Translations under genes and position numbers: made by a program
Assembly: GCA_027492465.1 (NCBI GenBank)
Contig: JAPUET010000023.1
Span: 1 to 61,583, forward strand
Length of the DNA: 61,583 bases
From: Candidatus Saccharimonadota bacterium
Lineage (GTDB): Bacteria > Patescibacteriota > Saccharimonadia > Saccharimonadales > Saccharimonadaceae
Direction: 5' to 3'
The notes under the pieces: generated by a model
What the model was told of the DNA's origin: nothing
Seen by the model: the letters and a program-made list of their open reading frames with translations, nothing else
Databases searched by the model: none
In this document: positions 58,044 to 61,583 of the stretch, piece after piece
Position numbering within the stretch: the first letter of the stretch is position 1
Layout of the letters: each line of letters begins with the position of its first letter

Positions 58044-61000
58044 TTAGAGCGTTTCAACATACGTTCTCCCTTTTTCTTGATTACCACTATCCCGATAAAC
58101 AAGTCTTCCCCTGTTAAATGCTAGCAAAACTTCAAGCCCACGATTTGTTCGTCGTTGCCTGACTGCATCGAGTGTATATGAAAGTAAATATGGATTTTCA
58201 AATGCATCACGCATGGCACCCAAAATAGATTCAGGTACTTTTTCGCCCGTAAGTATTAATTGCTGCTCGACTTCGTCAAGCTCAACCTGAATACTATAGT
58301 CGATCCGACCCTGGCTACGACGACCATTAGTGTTTAATTCAATCGTAGGTAGAGTATCGAGCAAGAGAGCAGTTAGGGTCTTGGAACTACTGTTAACATC
58401 GCGCCGAATTGGGATTACTTTATCCGGAGTCACGACAACCGCTAAAGGACGTTCACTAATATTGTTTGTGTCTGCGGTACAATTTGGCCGGCGCGAGAAG
58501 GAACTCTCTATATTTTTAAATTGTTGGTCTTCGTATTGTAGACGGACGGCAGCACGAGTGTCGGGAGTGCGGAACCCGATCGCAACAGCATTCTCTGCAC
58601 CATTCCGAAGTAGTGCTTCGCGCGCAGATGGGGGCAGTTGCCCCAATTTCGAAGAGTTTTTAAAGTCGGCACGCGATGCCGTGCCCACAACTAGTACGCT
58701 CGGATCATTTTGCAGTCGATCAGCGATACCGAAGCCAGGATTTGATGGCAACGAAACACGAACGGTATTCTGCCTTCTATCAAGACTCTCCTCCTTGGAC
58801 AGTAACGGGGCAAACACCTCATCAAGTTGCGGACGGAACCCGCTGGCAGCGATAACATGATCTGCCATAATAGGACCACGAGAGCCATTTTGACCACCTT
58901 CAATCGGTCGACCATTTACGTTAAGAAGCTCGAGCTTACCTTTTGCGCTTTCACGAATATCTGCAACTCGATCGGGAATAATCTCAAGGAAACTCGGCTG
59001 ACCATTGCGTGTTTTCAAATCGTTAATCTGGGCATAACGTGGCCTTTGGCTTAGAGGCGCATTCGTAATAACGTAAACTTTAGTAACACCGTTAAGATTT
59101 GGGTTGCCGCTTTCAAACTGACGCCCTAGATATTCAATTAAGACATCGGCCGAGTTGCCCCCACCATAAATGGCGATTGCACCTTTCGGCGCCGACGGCT
59201 TGCCTTCAGGTCGAGATAATTCCTCAAACGCACCGATCGTATCTGTAATGCGCGGAAATCCATCTATCCCGGCCTCTTGACGAGCAATGATTTCCTGCGC
59301 TGCAGATCCTTCAAGCCGTATGCCAAAATTCGGCTCACCCAATCCCCCTGCAACAACAATAGAATCGGTGCGAATTGTCGAGGACACCGTTTCACCTCCT
59401 GGAGTGTCAAATTCGATCGTCACACGCTTATTGCCAGGTTGCCCGTCGTCGATTGGCTCAACAAGCTTAACACGCGTATTCAGCATGACATTATCAACAA
59501 GCATCGCCGTCTGCAATTGCAGGATGCGCGCAAGATCAACATTAGTCGGATAGCGTTTAGTGGAGATATTGTCGGGGTTGGGTAAGTAATCAACCGAGAC
59601 GTTAATGCTTCCTTGTCGCACATCAGTACCCTTCCTACGCTCACCGGGATACGATACAAGCGGACTGCCGTATGCACGAACACTAGCACCCTTTTCATCG
59701 AGTTCAGATACATCGGGCAAGACATTTGTTGTTCGACTAATGCTATTCGCGCTATTTAGCTCCCACGATTGGCCTTTTGCTGCCCCAAACGGCCCTCCGG
59801 GCAGTCGGGCTGCATCGATGTATAGCGTGGCTTTTGCAAGGTCCGGGTTCGATCGATTAAGCTCGCCGGCGGCGGCTAGACCATTCGGCCCAAGGCCTAT
59901 CTGGAGTGCCGGTATGTACATGTCGTTTGTGAGCTGTTCTTTAGTGCGCATATCCAGTTCTGAAAAATACCGCTCTAAATAAAGAGACGTCAGCTCAGGA
60001 GCCTCTCGTAACAACGCTACAAGATGAGGGTTAAAAACTGTAAGCGGTTCTACTGAGCCAAGATAGGCAGCTTCTATATCGGTCAGGTCACGCTGTTCAC
60101 GTAACGACTCCGCTCGCTGGACATAAGCTGTCCTTTCTCCCGTTCTCCCCGAAACATACTTCGCGGCTAGACCACTCCCCCGCATAGTTTCGAAAAGTGG
60201 CATTACTGCCTCATTGTAGCGACGTACAATGTTATGAATAGAGCCTGCCCGACGCTCTGGATCATTAGCCTCAAGATCGAGTCTTTTCAAATCTTCAAAA
60301 CGTCGAGCACGAATACCGTTTACCTCTACTTCCTTGAGAACTGCAAAGCGAGCTGGATTAAGCCCGCGTGTAGCCGCAACCGTAAAGGCAAGCTCGTCAA
60401 GCAATCCTTGGCGTAACTCTACGGCTCCTTCATCATCACCCGGCAAATCAAGAATTGTGTCGATCGTCCCCTGGACATCACTATCGTTCAAAAAACGCTT
60501 ACGTAGCTCAACAACTTCTTTGTCAATGGCTAGTTTCGATAGCCCATCAAGGATAGTCTGAAATTCACCATTTGACGCTTCGAACTTTTCAAAAAACTCC
60601 ACACCCGCAATAGCTGGACGTATCGTACTAATCTTAAGCGATTCACGGACCTGATTAATGGTTTCTCTATCGATCCCTAACTGCGTAACTGCATCTGTAA
60701 ATATCGCCGCAACCTCTCCGTTATAAATATCGTTTGCAATTTTCGCTAGGCTATCAAAACCTTCAGTATCTTTCAGAGTATTTACAACTCCTGCTGCTGC
60801 CGATAAAAACATTGCCGCTGCCTGATAGTTTGGTTCAGCACTTGCAACAGCTCTATACGCATTCACAAATAATCTGTCACGGCGCACACTGAGCGCTTCC
60901 CCACGCAACTCTCGTACTAGCTCTGTATCGTTAATGTCAATCTCTTCATACCGCTCTAGTTGGCCAAGCTCAGCATCGGGGTCTTCGGCTTGTTTCCAGA

Positions 61001-61583
61001 ACTTTGCTCGTAGGTTAATTCTCCGCGCAGTCTGACCATAGGCCTGTAGAGTACCGATCGAGCTCCTCACACTCCCCTCATCCGAAATATCGGCATATTT
61101 ATCGCGCTCAGCACGGACGGCCGCAACAAGAGCGCTATCATCACCCGTTCGTAGCGCTTCTTGCACGATTTGGTCAAAATCAGCATTGGCGAGCGCACCC
61201 CTTAGGCCGGATAATGCCGAAAGCTCCCGTTTCATACTTTCATCAAGCTCGTTCGAGCGCATTTGTGCATCGATCCGCTCACGCGTTAACCGGCCTTGAG
61301 CAATCTGCTCAGCTAACACTAGAGCCTTCGGCGAATTAATCTTTAATTTACGCGCCTCAGCATTACGCGCTACCCTCGTAATCACCTCTTGCTGTTCGGG
61401 AGTTGTACCGGTTCGAGTTTCGGGTGAAGCCGCCGTTGGTTCGTACGGAACAACGATCCGTCCGTCACTACGCGCCAAGACCGGCCTACCTTCAGCATCT
61501 CGAGCATATCCGCCTTCTGCTCTGAATCGAAATGGAAGCTCATTGAGCGGAATGTTACCTTGCCCGACGTCGGCGAGGAAACT
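58044..61583 (-). CDS. Very large FAD/NAD(P)-binding protein, partial (5' end outside window)
   Basis: At least 1179 residues; the frame stays open to the window edge, so the start is further right (the TTG at 61478 is only the first listed start). About 560 residues of mostly helical, acidic region precede an FAD-binding Rossmann motif (IGLGPNGLAAAGELN). A second dinucleotide motif (AIYGGGNSADVLIEYLG) and a VIAASGFRP-type pyridine-nucleotide-oxidoreductase block follow. The C-terminal about 200 residues are unassigned. The pattern suits a flavin monooxygenase/SidA-like or related oxidoreductase fused to a long helical part. No signal or membrane segment was seen in the visible part. Substrate unknown. 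Confidence 0.7.
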   Translation of the reverse strand, partial: SFLADVGQGNIPLNELPFRFRAEGGYARDAEGRPVLARSDGRIVVPYEPTAASPETRTGTTPEQQEVITRVARNAEARKLKINSPKALVLAEQIAQGRLTRERIDAQMRSNELDESMKRELSALSGLRGALANADFDQIVQEALRTGDDSALVAAVRAERDKYADISDEGSVRSSIGTLQAYGQTARRINLRAKFWKQAEDPDAELGQLERYEEIDINDTELVRELRGEALSVRRDRLFVNAYRAVASAEPNYQAAAMFLSAAAGVVNTLKDTEGFDSLAKIANDIYNGEVAAIFTDAVTQLGIDRETINQVRESLKISTIRPAIAGVEFFEKFEASNGEFQTILDGLSKLAIDKEVVELRKRFLNDSDVQGTIDTILDLPGDDEGAVELRQGLLDELAFTVAATRGLNPARFAVLKEVEVNGIRARRFEDLKRLDLEANDPERRAGSIHNIVRRYNEAVMPLFETMRGSGLAAKYVSGRTGERTAYVQRAESLREQRDLTDIEAAYLGSVEPLTVFNPHLVALLREAPELTSLYLERYFSELDMRTKEQLTNDMYIPALQIGLGPNGLAAAGELNRSNPDLAKATLYIDAARLPGGPFGAAKGQSWELNSANSISRTTNVLPDVSELDEKGASVRAYGSPLVSYPGERRKGTDVRQGSINVSVDYLPNPDNISTKRYPTNVDLARILQLQTAMLVDNVMLNTRVKLVEPIDDGQPGNKRVTIEFDTPGGETVSSTIRTDSIVVAGGLGEPNFGIRLEGSAAQEIIARQEAGIDGFPRITDTIGAFEELSRPEGKPSAPKGAIAIYGGGNSADVLIEYLGRQFESGNPNLNGVTKVYVITNAPLSQRPRYAQINDLKTRNGQPSFLEIIPDRVADIRESAKGKLELLNVNGRPIEGGQNGSRGPIMADHVIAASGFRPQLDEVFAPLLSKEESLDRRQNTVRVSLPSNPGFGIADRLQNDPSVLVVGTASRADFKNSSKLGQLPPSAREALLRNGAENAVAIGFRTPDTRAAVRLQYEDQQFKNIESSFSRRPNCTADTNNISERPLAVVVTPDKVIPIRRDVNSSSKTLTALLLDTLPTIELNTNGRRSQGRIDYSIQVELDEVEQQLILTGEKVPESILGAMRDAFENPYLLSYTLDAVRQRRTNRGLEVLLAFNRGRLVYRDSGNQEKGRTYVETL

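Noticed and set aside
1-61583. tRNA, rRNA, CRISPR, IS or prophage
   Set aside because: No T-loop/acceptor pattern, rRNA block, regular repeat-spacer array, transposase or phage structural gene was seen by eye; a tRNAscan or profile search could still find a divergent one.
1-61583. Recoded TGA (Gly or Trp) as in some CPR lineages
   Set aside because: TGA sits at natural ends of several conserved proteins and Trp is TGG in conserved positions.

Overview
The window looks like a chromosomal stretch of a Patescibacteria/CPR bacterium, most probably Candidatus Saccharibacteria (TM7) or a close relative. Supporting signs are tight single-copy housekeeping genes, a compact division/peptidoglycan cluster, an orphan helicase/TraD-like ATPase, a sigma-region-4/HARE fusion, LemA/TPM and CNNM membrane proteins, and no amino-acid or nucleotide biosynthesis. 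TGA is used as a stop and Trp is TGG, so the standard bacterial code is assumed. GC is about 50% in most genes by eye. No rRNA, tRNA, CRISPR array, IS or prophage was found.

Layout. 0-5.2 kb (minus): DEAD-box RNA helicase, two overlapping CNNM/CBS proteins and the protease HtpX. 5.4-13.2 kb (plus): sensor kinase and response regulator with proline-rich tails, an RsuA/RluB pseudouridine synthase, the GTPase Der with an odd insertion, a winged-helix/Nudix protein, a 2OG-Fe(II) oxygenase-like protein and Pth. 13.9-24.2 kb: a ZIP metal transporter behind a long structured leader, DprA, TopA, the sigma4/HARE regulator and a 935-residue ATPase. 25-32.7 kb (minus): ftsQ-murG-ftsW-mraY-ftsI-ftsL-rsmH, the dcw cluster without mraZ or ftsA/ftsZ. 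32.7-33.5 kb: a largely non-coding stretch with three DnaA-box-like sites and one tiny membrane protein gene.

33.5-49.4 kb (mostly minus): GH1 glycosidase, a HIT-like protein, a DUF4868/KwaB-like protein, a Pif1-like helicase, RNase HI, a LURP-one protein, a membrane protein behind a switch-like leader, an Ldh2/SDR dehydrogenase pair, GlyRS, RecO, a second two-component pair, an SAM methyltransferase, XseB/XseA and a flippase-like protein. 49.4-51 kb (plus): a Trm11-like methyltransferase and bL27. 51-61.6 kb (minus): a frameshifted FHA protein, a response regulator, a CtpA-type protease, a PcsB/EnvC-like CHAP hydrolase next to FtsX/FtsE, TPM and LemA proteins, and a very large FAD/NAD(P)-binding protein that runs off the right edge.

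Three patterns stand out. First, five short GC-rich transcription units (about 1.45-1.93, 9.08-9.40, 13.26-13.91, 15.85-16.44 and 19.4-19.92 kb) sit between ordinary genes. Each encodes small, often secreted or membrane proteins in host-like (actinobacterial-looking) codon usage, and each ends in a GC-rich hairpin. Second, many genes have a -10 hexamer only 6-10 nt from the start codon and no Shine-Dalgarno, which suggests widespread leaderless transcription. Third, two long 5' leaders end in intrinsic terminators with competing pairings just upstream of membrane-transport genes, so they are candidate riboswitches or attenuators.

Functionally, the window combines cell-wall synthesis and division (dcw cluster plus the FtsEX/CHAP module), envelope quality control (HtpX, CtpA, CNNM), nucleic-acid handling (TopA, DprA, RecO, XseAB, RNase HI, Pif1) and signalling.
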